From: SG-bin7 sp964498095
GTDB taxonomy: Bacteria > Bdellovibrionota > Bdellovibrionia > Bdellovibrionales > SG-bin7
DNA length: 64,000 bases
Direction of reading: 5' to 3'
Assembly (NCBI GenBank): GCA_964498095.1
Contig: CAZCFY010000001.1
Coordinates: 310,001 to 374,000 of the forward strand
Shown: positions 1-8,520 of the stretch, piece after piece
Position numbering within the stretch: position 1 is the first letter of the stretch
Layout: each line of letters opens with the position of its first letter
Notes under the pieces: generated by a model
What the model was told of the DNA's origin: nothing
Database searches by the model: none
Seen by the model: the letters and a program-made list of their open reading frames with translations, nothing else
Translations under genes and position numbers: made by a program

Positions 1-549
1 TGTAGATTTCAATGTTTCGAAGAATAAATCACTATAAGAGACCCTGGCCGTTGTGCCAGGCAAGACCGAGCGCTGGTATATGGGAATTGATTCAGGAAAT
101 ACAGCGCGAAAAGTGCGGTAAGCGCGCGGCATGTGCAAATTTGATGTAATCAAAATCACGTCCCGGCATCTTAGCGCCTCAACCAGAGACAACGCTTGCT
201 GCGCATTTCCGTAAGTTGTTTGCGACCGGCGCTCCAAAATAACGTCATTTTTATTTACACTACCATAGTAGGGCCAGAGCGGAAAAATTCCTTCAAAATG
301 CGAGCTCGAATAGACTCCCGCCAAAATTAATTTACTAACTTGTTTTTGCGCTAAGAGATCGACGCCCTCACGAATGCGGCCCGCGCCGCCGGTTAGCACG
401 ACGGCACAATCGGCATGGTCATCTTCGTTCCATGCCGAAACCGAAAGTACACTACGTTTTATTTTTTTTGCTTCGAGATAAAAACGGATTCCAAGAAATA
501 ATCCAACGACGAGAATTGCAATGTTTGTTTTATGATACCAACGCTTCAT
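1..549 (-). CDS. YdcF/SanA-like DUF218 protein, 3' end outside window
   Basis: The ATG is at 549 and the frame stays open to position 1, so the C-terminus lies outside the window. The N-terminus has one hydrophobic membrane segment (IAILVVGLFLGIRFYL, about residues 10-25). It is followed by features of the DUF218 (YdcF/SanA/ElyC) fold: the strand CAVVLTGGAGRIREG, then ILAGVYSS, then SQTTYGNAQQA and LITSNLHMPRA. Family members are membrane-anchored proteins linked to envelope or peptidoglycan precursor maintenance, with poorly defined chemistry. The start directly abuts the ridA stop, so it is the last gene of the leftward operon. The family call is good; the exact role is unknown. Confidence 0.8.
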   Translation of the reverse strand, partial: MKRWYHKTNIAILVVGLFLGIRFYLEAKKIKRSVLSVSAWNEDDHADCAVVLTGGAGRIREGVDLLAQKQVSKLILAGVYSSSHFEGIFPLWPYYGSVNKNDVILERRSQTTYGNAQQALSLVEALRCRDVILITSNLHMPRAYRTFRAVFPESIPIYQRSVLPGTTARVSYSDLFFETLKST

Positions 550-933
550 TTAAAACCGTCGCGCGATGACCTCGATTTCAACGTTCACGCCTTTGGGTAA
601 AGCGCTGACTTGAATCGTGGAACGCGCCGGCGGTTCTTTCTTAAAAAAACTTCCGTAGACCTCATTGACCTTGGCAAAGTCATTCATGTCCGTTAAAAAA
701 ATTGTCGTTTTAATCACGTTGTCTAAAGTTAGGTCAGCACCAGCTAATACGCCCTTTACATTTTCCATTACCATTTTTGTTTGGTCGGCAATATCGCCTT
801 TAAACACTTCCTGATTTTTTGGATTAATGGAAACCTGCCCCGAACAGAAAATCCAACCGTCGATTTCTACGGCCTGAGAATAAGGACCAACCGCGGCGGG
901 TGCATTCTTGGTAAAATGAATTTTCTTTGCCAT
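550..933 (-). CDS. ridA: RidA family enamine/imine deaminase
   Basis: A 127-residue protein of the usual RidA length. It shows the family landmarks GPYSQAV (16-22), the core CSGQVSINP (30-38), PPARSTIQV with the substrate-binding arginine at R104, and a terminal VEIEVIA strand. RidA hydrolyses reactive 2-aminoacrylate and other enamines from PLP enzymes in the cytosol, usually as a trimer. The Shine-Dalgarno AAGGAGT sits 6 nt before the ATG and overlaps the stop of the upstream barrel gene, so the two are probably co-transcribed. Confident family call. Confidence 0.95.
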   Translation of the reverse strand: MAKKIHFTKNAPAAVGPYSQAVEIDGWIFCSGQVSINPKNQEVFKGDIADQTKMVMENVKGVLAGADLTLDNVIKTTIFLTDMNDFAKVNEVYGSFFKKEPPARSTIQVSALPKGVNVEIEVIARRF

Positions 934-944
934 TAAAATACTCC

Positions 945-1445
945 TTAGAAATAAAAAATCATACCGGCACGAAGTGGGCTATCCCCAAAAGTGCGAAAGC
1001 GCACCCCGTTGGAAATTGAAGTTATACCCACACCCGCTTCAAAACTAAAACCTAAACTATCAAGCCCCATAATAAAAAATTCACCGCCGATAAATCCCGC
1101 CAACTCAAATCCCGAGGCCGAAACACCTGCGGTTTCTTTACTTAAAAGTCCCGCGCCCGCACCCATGTAGAAATTCATGTGTTCTTCCTGCATATTCGGT
1201 AACAAGCGGTAGAGTTTTACCATCAGACCAAATCCCGAGTTGTCCGTGCGGGTATCTACACCGAGAGCCGCCGAAAACCCTAGATCGTCATAGGGATAAT
1301 ATTGGGCCGCCACCGAGGGAAGATTTTCGCTAAATTGATCCTTGTAGCCAACCCCCAAACGCCGGGCGACGTTTTTGGCATTTGCTTGCGGATGGATCGC
1401 CAATATCTCAAACATCAAAATTAATAGTAGCGTAAGTCTCTTCAC
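945..1445 (-). CDS. Small outer-membrane beta-barrel-like protein
   Basis: A 166-residue protein with a signal peptide (KRLTLLLILMFEILAIHPQA, cleavage near ANA-K). The mature part is rich in alternating Gly/Phe/aromatic strands (GFELAGFIGGEFFIMG, FSFEAGVGITS) and ends in Phe (MIFYF). That pattern fits a small 8-stranded outer-membrane barrel. The start is GTG at 1445, inside a GTGA overlap with the upstream B12-binding gene, so translation is likely coupled. No enzyme motif was recognised. The barrel call rests on composition and the terminal aromatic residue. Confidence 0.7.
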   Translation of the reverse strand: MKRLTLLLILMFEILAIHPQANAKNVARRLGVGYKDQFSENLPSVAAQYYPYDDLGFSAALGVDTRTDNSGFGLMVKLYRLLPNMQEEHMNFYMGAGAGLLSKETAGVSASGFELAGFIGGEFFIMGLDSLGFSFEAGVGITSISNGVRFRTFGDSPLRAGMIFYF

Positions 1446-1840
1446 TTCTTTGCCCTCCTGACAGTATTGACGATTTCTTCCAATGAAGAACCGGGACCAA
1501 AAACTGCGAACACTCCTGATTTTTTTAGCTGCTTAGCATCATCATCAGGTATGATTCCGCCCAAAAAAATGGGTTTCTTTATTTTTTTTTCTTTCATGAG
1601 TTTTTGAATTGCCTTAACCAAAGGCAAATGGGCCCCAGAGTGAATAGATAAGCCGACAATATCAACATCTTCTTGCAATGCCGCCGTCACGACCATCTCT
1701 GGTGTTTGATGAAGACCGGTATAAATGACTTCAAAACCAGCATCTCTAAGAGCGCGAGCGACTACTTTTGCACCACGATCATGACCATCCAAGCCCGGTT
1801 TGGCAATGAGCACGCGAATTATAGATTTTGAATCCTTCAT
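1442..1840 (-). CDS. Stand-alone cobalamin-binding subunit of an acyl-CoA mutase
   Basis: A 132-residue protein that is entirely a B12-binding Rossmann domain. The base-off/His-on motif is D18-G-H20-DR-G23, followed by the nucleotide-tail loops GLSIHSGAH and FLGGIIPDDD. It matches the C-terminal domain of methylmalonyl-CoA mutase, and split mutases carry this as a small subunit. No catalytic large subunit is adjacent, so its partner must lie elsewhere or it works with another mutase. It is first in the leftward operon with the barrel gene, ridA and the ydcF-like gene. The window also carries a fused mutase, IcmF, at 8.5-11.7 kb with its own B12 domain. Confidence 0.9.
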   Translation of the reverse strand: MKDSKSIIRVLIAKPGLDGHDRGAKVVARALRDAGFEVIYTGLHQTPEMVVTAALQEDVDIVGLSIHSGAHLPLVKAIQKLMKEKKIKKPIFLGGIIPDDDAKQLKKSGVFAVFGPGSSLEEIVNTVRRAKK

Positions 1841-1904
1841 ATCTCGATGTTGCCACTACAAAAGACCAGTGTAAAGTATAACCAGTTAAAACAAAGGAGA
1901 TTTG

Positions 1905-3059
1905 ATGTCGCATTTAGCTCTCACCCAGTTCTCCCCCGAGGAAATTGATTTTGCCGAAGCCGTGCGATCCTTCGCTCAGGCCGAAATTAAACCGCTCGTT
2001 TCGCGTATGGATCAAGAACAAAAAATGGATTTGGGCTTGGTTAAAAAGTTATTTGAAATGGGTTTGATGGGTATTGAAACTCCTACCGATCTTGCTGGCG
2101 CCGGATCTAGCTTCACTATGGCCTGTATTGCGGTTGAGGAAATCGCCAAAGTTGACGGTTCCGTATCGGTCATGGTGGACGTGCAAAACACTTTGGTAAC
2201 TAACGCAATTTTACGTTGGGGAACGCCCGCCCAAAAACAAAAATATCTGCCGAAACTGGCCACCGAATGGGTGGGCGCCTATGCACTTTCGGAAAGTACA
2301 AGCGGCTCGGATGCATTTTCGTTAAAACTTCGCGCTCAGGACAAAGGCGACAAATATATACTTACCGGGAATAAACTTTGGATTACCAACGGTGGTGAGG
2401 CTAGCTTCTTTATCGTATTCGCAAATTTAGATCCTTCCAAAGGCTACAAAGGCATCACGGCATTTTTAGTTGAAAAAGATTTTAAAGGTTTTTCGGTCGG
2501 TAAACGCGAACATAAACTGGGTATTCGCGCCAGTTCCACGTGCGAATTGGTTTTTGATAATTGCGAAGTCCCCAAAGAAAATGTGTTAGGTGAAATCGGC
2601 AAAGGTTATAAATATGCGATTGAAACTTTAAACGAAGGCCGCATCGGGATTGGCGCACAAATGTTAGGAATTGCCGGCGGCGCTTACCGTGCGGCTCTCG
2701 AATACGTGCAGACGCGCGAACAATTTGGTCAGCCGATCGGAAGCTTTCAGGGTGTCCAATTTCAAATCGCGGAGATGCGTACGCAGCTAGAGGCCGCCCG
2801 TCTCTTGGTTTACAACGCTGCCCGCTTAAAAGATGCCAAAGGGGACTACATACAGCCGGCGGCTATGGCAAAGCTTTTTGCCTCTCGCGCCGCCGAAAAA
2901 ATTTGTTCTACCGCCGTGGATCTCTTCGGCGGAAATGGATTCGTCATAGAATATCCCGTTGAAAAGTATTATCGCGACGCCAAAATTGGTCAGATATACG
3001 AAGGCACGACCAACATGCAATTACAGACCATCGCTAAAATGGAAATGTCTTCTAGGTAA
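1905..3059 (+). CDS. Acyl-CoA dehydrogenase
   Basis: A 384-residue flavoenzyme that oxidises acyl-CoA to 2-enoyl-CoA and passes electrons to ETF. Visible features: an N-terminal helical domain, the FAD-binding strand YALSESTSGSDAF and WITNGGEA, the C-terminal helical domain RIGIGAQMLGIAGGAY, and the terminal IYEGTTNMQLQ, where the Glu is the usual catalytic base of short-chain types. Both TTG (1902) and ATG (1905) are in frame. ATG is chosen because AAAGGAGA lies 4 nt upstream. The short/branched-chain substrate is a guess; IcmF and ETF-QO in the same window support an acyl-CoA oxidation pathway. Its last codons are supplied by a dispersed repeat (AGG TAA). Confidence 0.95.
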   Translation: MSHLALTQFSPEEIDFAEAVRSFAQAEIKPLVSRMDQEQKMDLGLVKKLFEMGLMGIETPTDLAGAGSSFTMACIAVEEIAKVDGSVSVMVDVQNTLVTNAILRWGTPAQKQKYLPKLATEWVGAYALSESTSGSDAFSLKLRAQDKGDKYILTGNKLWITNGGEASFFIVFANLDPSKGYKGITAFLVEKDFKGFSVGKREHKLGIRASSTCELVFDNCEVPKENVLGEIGKGYKYAIETLNEGRIGIGAQMLGIAGGAYRAALEYVQTREQFGQPIGSFQGVQFQIAEMRTQLEAARLLVYNAARLKDAKGDYIQPAAMAKLFASRAAEKICSTAVDLFGGNGFVIEYPVEKYYRDAKIGQIYEGTTNMQLQTIAKMEMSSR

Positions 3060-3079
3060 CAGTTCCCTTTCCTCGATGC
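3053..3079 (+). repeat. Stop-codon-overlapping dispersed repeat, copy 1
   Basis: A 27-nt sequence starting TAGGTAACAGTTCCC and ending CTCGATGC. It is identical to the copy at 8238-8264 and differs by one base from the reverse complement of 8494-8520. It begins at the end of the acyl-CoA dehydrogenase gene and contributes its stop (AGG TAA). After it comes an imperfect inverted segment ending AAGTAACCTT near 3130. It may be a REP-like or terminator-related element. Confidence 0.7.
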
Positions 3080-3223
3080 GGCGCACTCGTTAGCGTATGG
3101 GGGCAATGACCGCCGTCGCTAAGTAACCTTTTCAAAGGCCACGCAAAAAATACTTGGGTTCGTTAAGCCATAATGAACACATTTCAATAGACCAGGCCCG
3201 TGAATTGCTAATTTAACCCTCTC

Positions 3224-5014
3224 ATGAAAATATCTTTTTTTGTGATTATGGCTTTGGGGAGCTTAGGGGTTTTTGCAAAAGATAACGTAAACCTAAAAGC
3301 ATGTGTTCAACAAGTTTGCGGACCAGCCAAACAGGTGCCAAATCCAGGAAAAAAATTACAAGAGTTTGCGGAGACTCCTTCGCCATTTGACTCGGTCATA
3401 GAGAGAGAAATCTTCCCACTCATAGAAAAACATATCCGTGAGAGCGCTGACGAAGACACCTTATATAAGGAGATCTTAGAAAAAGAGGCCTCTAAACTCT
3501 TCACTGCACCACTAACTCCGACACAAAAAGTATTTTTAAACTTCTTCGCGCAGCTAAGAGCTATGGGCGCTTATTTAAAATATCTAGATTTTACCGACGA
3601 AAAGAAAGAGGCCTTTAAACTCGACGAAAAGAAAAAGCCCGAACTTTTAAAAATAAAAACCCAACAGGCCATTGATAAAGAGCTTCCCGGGGTTTTACTC
3701 TTAGTAAATTCCAAAACTTTTATGTCTTATTTATTTTCCCTCAACGTAAAGGCCTGGGTCTTTTATGCTAAAATGTACCCAGAAAAAACCTATACCGACG
3801 CCATTAAAGATGACGTCGCTTACTTAGACGGCTTAATGACCGAAATCTACGCGGAACTACCGATTTTAAAAACCTTAATTAGCGCAAATCCCGAATTCCG
3901 CGCGGTCAAACGCTCTAATTACATTGACTCGGCCATGGCCACCTCTTTTATGCGCTTTCGCTTTACGGTAACGATGCTGCATGATTTTCTAAAAAAGGAA
4001 GAGTTAAAGGAATTGCGAACTCGTCCTACTCGTATAGATGAAGTCATTACAATGGACACCGTTTACACCAACTTAAAATTGCTCGAGGTAGAAACCAAAC
4101 CTTCATTCGTTGAGTCCAAAATTGAACTCGCCAAAGAATCTTGTCTAACGGCTTTACGTAAAGCCGTTAACTCCGTTCCTTCGGATGCCGCAAAAAAAGA
4201 AATGACCCGCGCCATTAACGAGGTCCGCCGCCAGGCTGTTGACTTTGTGGCGAGCATCACTTTTTTGCCCCATGCGGATATCGCCAAGAAAATTAATGCC
4301 ATTGAATTTTTCTATCCTGACTCACCGAGTGAAGTCATCACGAGTGTAAATTCATTTTTTACCGAACAACTCGGCGCCAACAAAGAAACACTTAGTCATC
4401 TTAGAACACGCACCATCGATAACGAGTTAGTGCTTTTAGGTATTCTACAAAAGGCAATGGGGAGCTCTTCGACCGTCGATGCCGAAGACACTCAGGCGGC
4501 CAACCTCTGCAAGTCGCTCGCACCAACTAGTTTTCCCGATGACTTTTCGATGACCGGCAAAGCCAAAATTAATTTAAGCTGGCAAAGTTTTTTCTTTCGC
4601 GATTTTGGACTTTCAATCGCCACCCACGAAATCGGCCACGCCGCCGAAGATGTAATTAAAGCCTCGGCGACAGGTCTTGTCGCCAAACTAAGCTTTGCTA
4701 TTTCGAAGAGCTGTGTCATGGGCCTTCATCCAGGACAGAAGGACCAACTTTATTTTTCGGAAGATTTCGCCGATGCTTTTGCCGCTAAAATATTAAATAC
4801 TTCCCGTGGAAACTTTGCTTGTTCGTTCTTACCGCAGAAAAACGGTGACTACAATTATGACTGGATCAAGCTGGCAAATGGTGACTCGACGGACCCGCAC
4901 TCTTCGATGTTTTTTAGAGCCCTCCACTGGTCGGTATACACTCAGCCCTTAACGCGGGAGTGCCGTGCTGTCGTCGAAGAAGATTCTAACTTTAAAATGC
5001 ATATGTGTTTTTAG
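3224..5014 (+). CDS. Large secreted protein with HExxH zinc-peptidase-like motif
   Basis: A 596-residue protein with a signal peptide (FFVIMALGSLGVFA-K). Most of it is helical with no recognised domain. Near the C-terminus it has H468-E-I-G-H472, and 41 residues later E513-D-F-A-D517, an ExxxD arrangement like the third ligand region of gluzincin metallopeptidases. It would act in the periplasm or outside the cell. Several Cys near both ends (ACVQQVCG, CRAVVEED..MCF) suggest disulfides. It converges with a 4-nt overlap on the gene at 5011. The peptidase role is inferred from the motif only; the family is unknown to me. Confidence 0.75.
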   Translation: MKISFFVIMALGSLGVFAKDNVNLKACVQQVCGPAKQVPNPGKKLQEFAETPSPFDSVIEREIFPLIEKHIRESADEDTLYKEILEKEASKLFTAPLTPTQKVFLNFFAQLRAMGAYLKYLDFTDEKKEAFKLDEKKKPELLKIKTQQAIDKELPGVLLLVNSKTFMSYLFSLNVKAWVFYAKMYPEKTYTDAIKDDVAYLDGLMTEIYAELPILKTLISANPEFRAVKRSNYIDSAMATSFMRFRFTVTMLHDFLKKEELKELRTRPTRIDEVITMDTVYTNLKLLEVETKPSFVESKIELAKESCLTALRKAVNSVPSDAAKKEMTRAINEVRRQAVDFVASITFLPHADIAKKINAIEFFYPDSPSEVITSVNSFFTEQLGANKETLSHLRTRTIDNELVLLGILQKAMGSSSTVDAEDTQAANLCKSLAPTSFPDDFSMTGKAKINLSWQSFFFRDFGLSIATHEIGHAAEDVIKASATGLVAKLSFAISKSCVMGLHPGQKDQLYFSEDFADAFAAKILNTSRGNFACSFLPQKNGDYNYDWIKLANGDSTDPHSSMFFRALHWSVYTQPLTRECRAVVEEDSNFKMHMCF

Positions 5015-5361
5015 CGGTAACCGCGTTCGCAGAAAACATGGGCGATTTGTTTGCCGTTACTGTCAAAGACATTTAGAAATCCGTTACTAATAATTTCTCC
5101 GGCAGCTAACATTCTGCCCTTTTTATCCGTGACGTCGACGCGAAAGCCGCCCGCCGGTTGCACGGCCGTATAAGCAATAAAATCGCCGGCCTCTAACTTA
5201 GTCATTTTCTCGTGAGCCAGTTTAAGTTCAAATTCCACGGCAGTGATTGATTTGGAATCGTCAGTCCCCAGTCGGGAATCGTAACTTACCAGAGTGCAGT
5301 CAATTCCCGCAGCAGCGATTTTAGATAATAAAAGAACCGTGAAAAATAAGAATTTTCTCAT
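5011..5361 (-). CDS. Small secreted hypothetical protein
   Basis: A 116-residue protein with a signal peptide (KFLFFTVLLLSKIAAAG, cleavage near AAA-G). AGGAGA lies 6 nt before the ATG. The mature domain is about 95 residues, beta-rich, with two Cys (IDCTLVSYD near its start, VFCERGYR at the C-terminus) that could form a disulfide. No family was recognised. It overlaps the convergent peptidase-like gene by 4 nt at the stops. Confidence 0.75.
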   Translation of the reverse strand: MRKFLFFTVLLLSKIAAAGIDCTLVSYDSRLGTDDSKSITAVEFELKLAHEKMTKLEAGDFIAYTAVQPAGGFRVDVTDKKGRMLAAGEIISNGFLNVFDSNGKQIAHVFCERGYR

Positions 5362-5583
5362 GTTTTCTCCTAAGTAAGTGGCTCTGTTGCAACACCAGCG
5401 CCATTTTTATCTATTATATACAGTTGACCCCTGGGCTTAACTGTCTAACTTGTTTTCAGTGTTGCCATTTTGAAGCTTTTGGGACTTTGGCTTGCTACTG
5501 TATTTGATTTCAGCCGCAAAAATCTTGGCGCCACCATTGCAATGGCATCCCCGAAGTATTTTTTAATTTAGGAGAACGTTTTT
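5362..5583. other. Divergent intergenic region, no gene seen
   Basis: 222 nt between divergent secreted-protein genes. It should hold both promoters. AT-rich patches occur (tctattatatac near 5411), but no convincing -35/-10 pair or operator can be asserted. GGAGAACG before the ATG at 5584 is the ribosome site of the right-hand gene. Confidence 0.4.
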
Positions 5584-5997
5584 ATGAAAACATTTATTTT
5601 TTCTTTTGTTTTATTAGCTGGAAGTTTAGCGTCAGCAGATTGCATAAGCGTCATAAGCGACACCAAACACCGCATCGAATATAATTGGAATTTAGAACGC
5701 ACCGGAGGCTGGATGGTTACCTCTGTTACGCCTCTTGTAGGTCAAACACAAACGGTACAAATGACCTATCATAACCAACTCAATGATACTTTATCTATAT
5801 TTCAGGAGGCCGCAGCGGGCATGGGCGCTAACTTAATCGAAGTTACTGACGAAGCTACCGGTCAACGTGACTTAACAACTATTCAAGCGTCAGCAAAAAT
5901 TATCAACACTTTGAACGCCAATGGCTGCGGCAATCCCGAGAATTTACCCAAACGTTCAGATCTTGTGTTAGTGGTAAAAGCGCAACTCAATCCGTAA
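5584..5997 (+). CDS. Small secreted hypothetical protein
   Basis: A 137-residue protein with a clean signal peptide (KTFIFSFVLLAGSLASA-D). The mature part starts with DCISVISD and has a second Cys in NANGCGNPEN, so one disulfide is possible. It is hydrophilic and otherwise featureless. GGAGAACG precedes the ATG at good spacing. Only 4 nt separate it from the DUF4105 gene downstream, so the two are probably one transcript, and it may be an accessory factor of that protein. No family recognised. Confidence 0.75.
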   Translation: MKTFIFSFVLLAGSLASADCISVISDTKHRIEYNWNLERTGGWMVTSVTPLVGQTQTVQMTYHNQLNDTLSIFQEAAAGMGANLIEVTDEATGQRDLTTIQASAKIINTLNANGCGNPENLPKRSDLVLVVKAQLNP

Positions 5998-6001
5998 GTC
6001 C

Positions 6002-7252
6002 ATGAAATACGTAAAGCTTATCTTTTCCATTTTATCGGTAAGCTTTGCCGCTTTCTTTCCCCGCTCTGGCTTGGCAAATGACTCGGCCTTCATTGGAGAG
6101 TGCCAGTCCTTTGCCGTCGCATTTTCCGATGCCACCGCCAAATGTGAAGCGCAGTGGCTCGAAAATTTCAACAACATCAAACAACTTTTGACTCTCGAAA
6201 ATTATACCGGTCTCGAGCTCTGGGTCGCCGACGTCAAAGGCATGCTTGAGAGCTCCTGGGGACATGCCCAGTTACGTTTCGTTGGTTCCGGCAAAGCGCC
6301 TTATAGCGATTTAGTCATTAGTTTCGCCGCAAATGTCGAAGCTAAAGACATGCAGTTTTTTAATCTTCCCGTTTATTTTAAAGGAATGGTTGGCTCTTAC
6401 CGAGTTTTTCCCTTCGTCCGCAAGACGCGTGATTTTTGGGACGAATATAATAAAGGCGAGGGGCGGCCCATTTACCGTCATATTATTCCCACCAACCGCG
6501 AACTCCGCCGCAAATTACTTTTGACTCTAAAAAATTGGATTGAATTGACTCAAACCGATGTCAATCGTTCGCCGTTAAAGTCTTATAAGTTTACTTCAAA
6601 AAATTGCGTCACCGTGATCATGGAACTCTTAGAAGAATCAGGTTTTATGTTACAAGGAACTCTGGCGAATACCCACATGGGAATTACCGGTATCCTTGCT
6701 CCCACCGACGCGCCCTATTTTTTGCGCAAAGAACTCTTAAATCCGTTTTTGCCGTTAGTAATGTCAAGTTATCCTGCCGTCTTACAAAAGGCCGCTGATG
6801 CCCTAGATATTTCCCTAAAGGATTTTCTCAAAGGTAAAAATTTACCCAGCGACACTGATAAAATATTAGTGAGTACGCTAGACCGTATAGCGCTGGCGCA
6901 GATTCTAACTAAAAACTCTCTCGCTCTAGGTTCTTTTTTTGAGATTATAAAAAATTACGTCCATGCCGGGGGTTATATTGAGCCAGAGTTACTCTATGGT
7001 TTAGTTACGTTACCGCGTGACCTATACGAACTGTGCACGGACCTTGCCTGTGGTGAACGGGTCAAGTCAGCGTCACGCCAGGCTTGGGTTTGGGTTTATA
7101 ATGGAATTTACGATGATGAGTGGCGCGCCGCTTTTCGCGAGCGGTTAGAGGCCTATCAAGCTTACCGTGAGCTTTATAGAGAAAATTTCGCCGCCGCCAC
7201 AGAACGCGCCCACTATATTCATTGGCGAACCTTGATAGAAACGCTCCGCTGA
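6002..7252 (+). CDS. DUF4105 (Lnb N-terminal periplasmic domain) protein
   Basis: A 416-residue exported protein with a signal peptide ending near SGLA-N. Residues about 75-215 match the DUF4105/Lnb periplasmic domain: SSWGHAQLRFVGSG with its conserved His, YRVFPF, and later TSKNCVTVIMELL with a Cys positioned as in papain-like hydrolases. Family members are proposed periplasmic hydrolases; the biochemical role is undefined. It follows a 137-residue secreted protein by 4 nt. No strong Shine-Dalgarno is visible, so translation may depend on the upstream gene. The C-terminal half (220-416) is helical and unrecognised. Confidence 0.8.
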   Translation: MKYVKLIFSILSVSFAAFFPRSGLANDSAFIGECQSFAVAFSDATAKCEAQWLENFNNIKQLLTLENYTGLELWVADVKGMLESSWGHAQLRFVGSGKAPYSDLVISFAANVEAKDMQFFNLPVYFKGMVGSYRVFPFVRKTRDFWDEYNKGEGRPIYRHIIPTNRELRRKLLLTLKNWIELTQTDVNRSPLKSYKFTSKNCVTVIMELLEESGFMLQGTLANTHMGITGILAPTDAPYFLRKELLNPFLPLVMSSYPAVLQKAADALDISLKDFLKGKNLPSDTDKILVSTLDRIALAQILTKNSLALGSFFEIIKNYVHAGGYIEPELLYGLVTLPRDLYELCTDLACGERVKSASRQAWVWVYNGIYDDEWRAAFRERLEAYQAYRELYRENFAAATERAHYIHWRTLIETLR

Positions 7253-7355
7253 CGTTGACCTCTCTTTGACTGACACTTCTTACCGCTTAATGGCCCGCCT
7301 TTAGCAATCACTTTATCGACCCTATTTTAGGGCTATTTTATCTATAGGTAATTGT

Positions 7356-8240
7356 TTGAAGGCGTTTAAGTTTTTGACAGTGCTAACAATATTTGTCTCT
7401 TTGCAAGCTTTTGGTGTTGAGACCGAAACCAAAAAGCTGCGCAAGAAAGTTTTGGAACCGACAGCGCCGCGAGCTCTGGATCTTTTTGCGTTTGCGGAGT
7501 ACTCTCTGGAAAATGAAACGATCAAAGATTCAAACATCTATTATTATCTGGATCTTTATTATTCCACCTCTTACACCCATAGATTCCGTTATTTCCAGCG
7601 GGTCTCTCACATTTTAATTCCTGAACAAGGAAAGGATAACAGCGGCGAAGTGACCGTATTAAACCCCCGCTTTATGTATTTTTATAATTTTCAAGAACCG
7701 GCGGATAAATCCTATCATTTGGCTCTGCGCTTAGGCACGGAGCTTGGTACTTCTTCAGCGTTTCGCGAAGACAATATCCAAGCGGTTAGCATGCTCCGGC
7801 TGGAATTTGATAAACGCTTCCTGCCGGTTACGGTAAGCCTGCGCCCTTATGTATCCTATTGGTCGACTCAGTACGCGACCAATAGCCGTAACGAGGCTCT
7901 TCCTCTTTTTACCGTTGGTCATAATTTATACGTAACCACACAAATTTCAAAAAAGTGGATGTGGAATATTGAGTTGGACACTGGCTTTCAAATGTTTCAG
8001 CCCGCTGACGTAAAAGCTTCAATGGCCGCACTCAGTACTACCGCCGCCGCCGAGCCGCTAGAGACTTCCAAGACGGTTTTATTTTTTGGTACCGAGATCG
8101 GCTATCGCGCTTTTAAAAACTTTCAAATGCGCCTCGGCTACTATCAATTCGATAAATTTGTCTCCGAAGGCAAATACGACATCGAGCTCTTCAACAACAC
8201 CACCACCCGCATGTTCATCGGCCTTGATTATATTTATTAG
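7356..8240 (+). CDS. Outer-membrane barrel-like protein
   Basis: A 294-residue protein starting at TTG, with AGGT 6 nt upstream. Signal peptide KAFKFLTVLTIFVSLQAFG-V. The mature chain has many amphipathic strands rich in Tyr/Phe (IYYYLDLYYSTSYTHRFRYF, MRLGYYQFDKF) and ends MFIGLDYIY with a terminal aromatic, typical of outer-membrane beta-barrels. It may be a porin or a maltoporin-like channel; no specific family was recognised. Its TAG stop is the first triplet of repeat copy 2. Confidence 0.75.
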   Translation: MKAFKFLTVLTIFVSLQAFGVETETKKLRKKVLEPTAPRALDLFAFAEYSLENETIKDSNIYYYLDLYYSTSYTHRFRYFQRVSHILIPEQGKDNSGEVTVLNPRFMYFYNFQEPADKSYHLALRLGTELGTSSAFREDNIQAVSMLRLEFDKRFLPVTVSLRPYVSYWSTQYATNSRNEALPLFTVGHNLYVTTQISKKWMWNIELDTGFQMFQPADVKASMAALSTTAAAEPLETSKTVLFFGTEIGYRAFKNFQMRLGYYQFDKFVSEGKYDIELFNNTTTRMFIGLDYIY

Positions 8241-8520
8241 GTAACAGTTCCCTTTCCTCGATGCGAGGCGACACCTGACGTAGGAAAACTGCAACTCATA
8301 GGTCGCACTTTCGTTCGCAATTATTTTCTAATTCCGTTTGACCCAGACTCCTGCCTTTGCTGCTCGGCTCGCGCTTCCTGCGCTCGGCCTAAATGCTACC
8401 CTCGCAGAGGTGCAAACAGAATTAGAAAATAATTGCGAACGAAAGAAAATCAGCAGCTGCCTATTTCTATACGTCCGACGGCGGCGAAACGCTGCGTCGA
8501 GGAAAGGGAACTGTTACCTA
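8238..8520. repeat. 283-nt nested palindrome between convergent genes
   Basis: Outer arms 8238-8264 and 8494-8520 are the dispersed TAGGTAACAGTTCCC repeat in inverted orientation (27 nt, 1 mismatch). Inner arms 8308-8340 and 8413-8445 (33 nt, 1 mismatch) are a different sequence containing CGTTCGCAATTATTTTCTAA. The central loop is 72 nt. The two outer arms supply the TAG stops of the barrel gene on the left and of icmF on the right. It could be a bidirectional terminator or dsRNA-forming barrier, or a MITE/REP-like composite. No protein-coding potential was seen inside. Confidence 0.85.
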
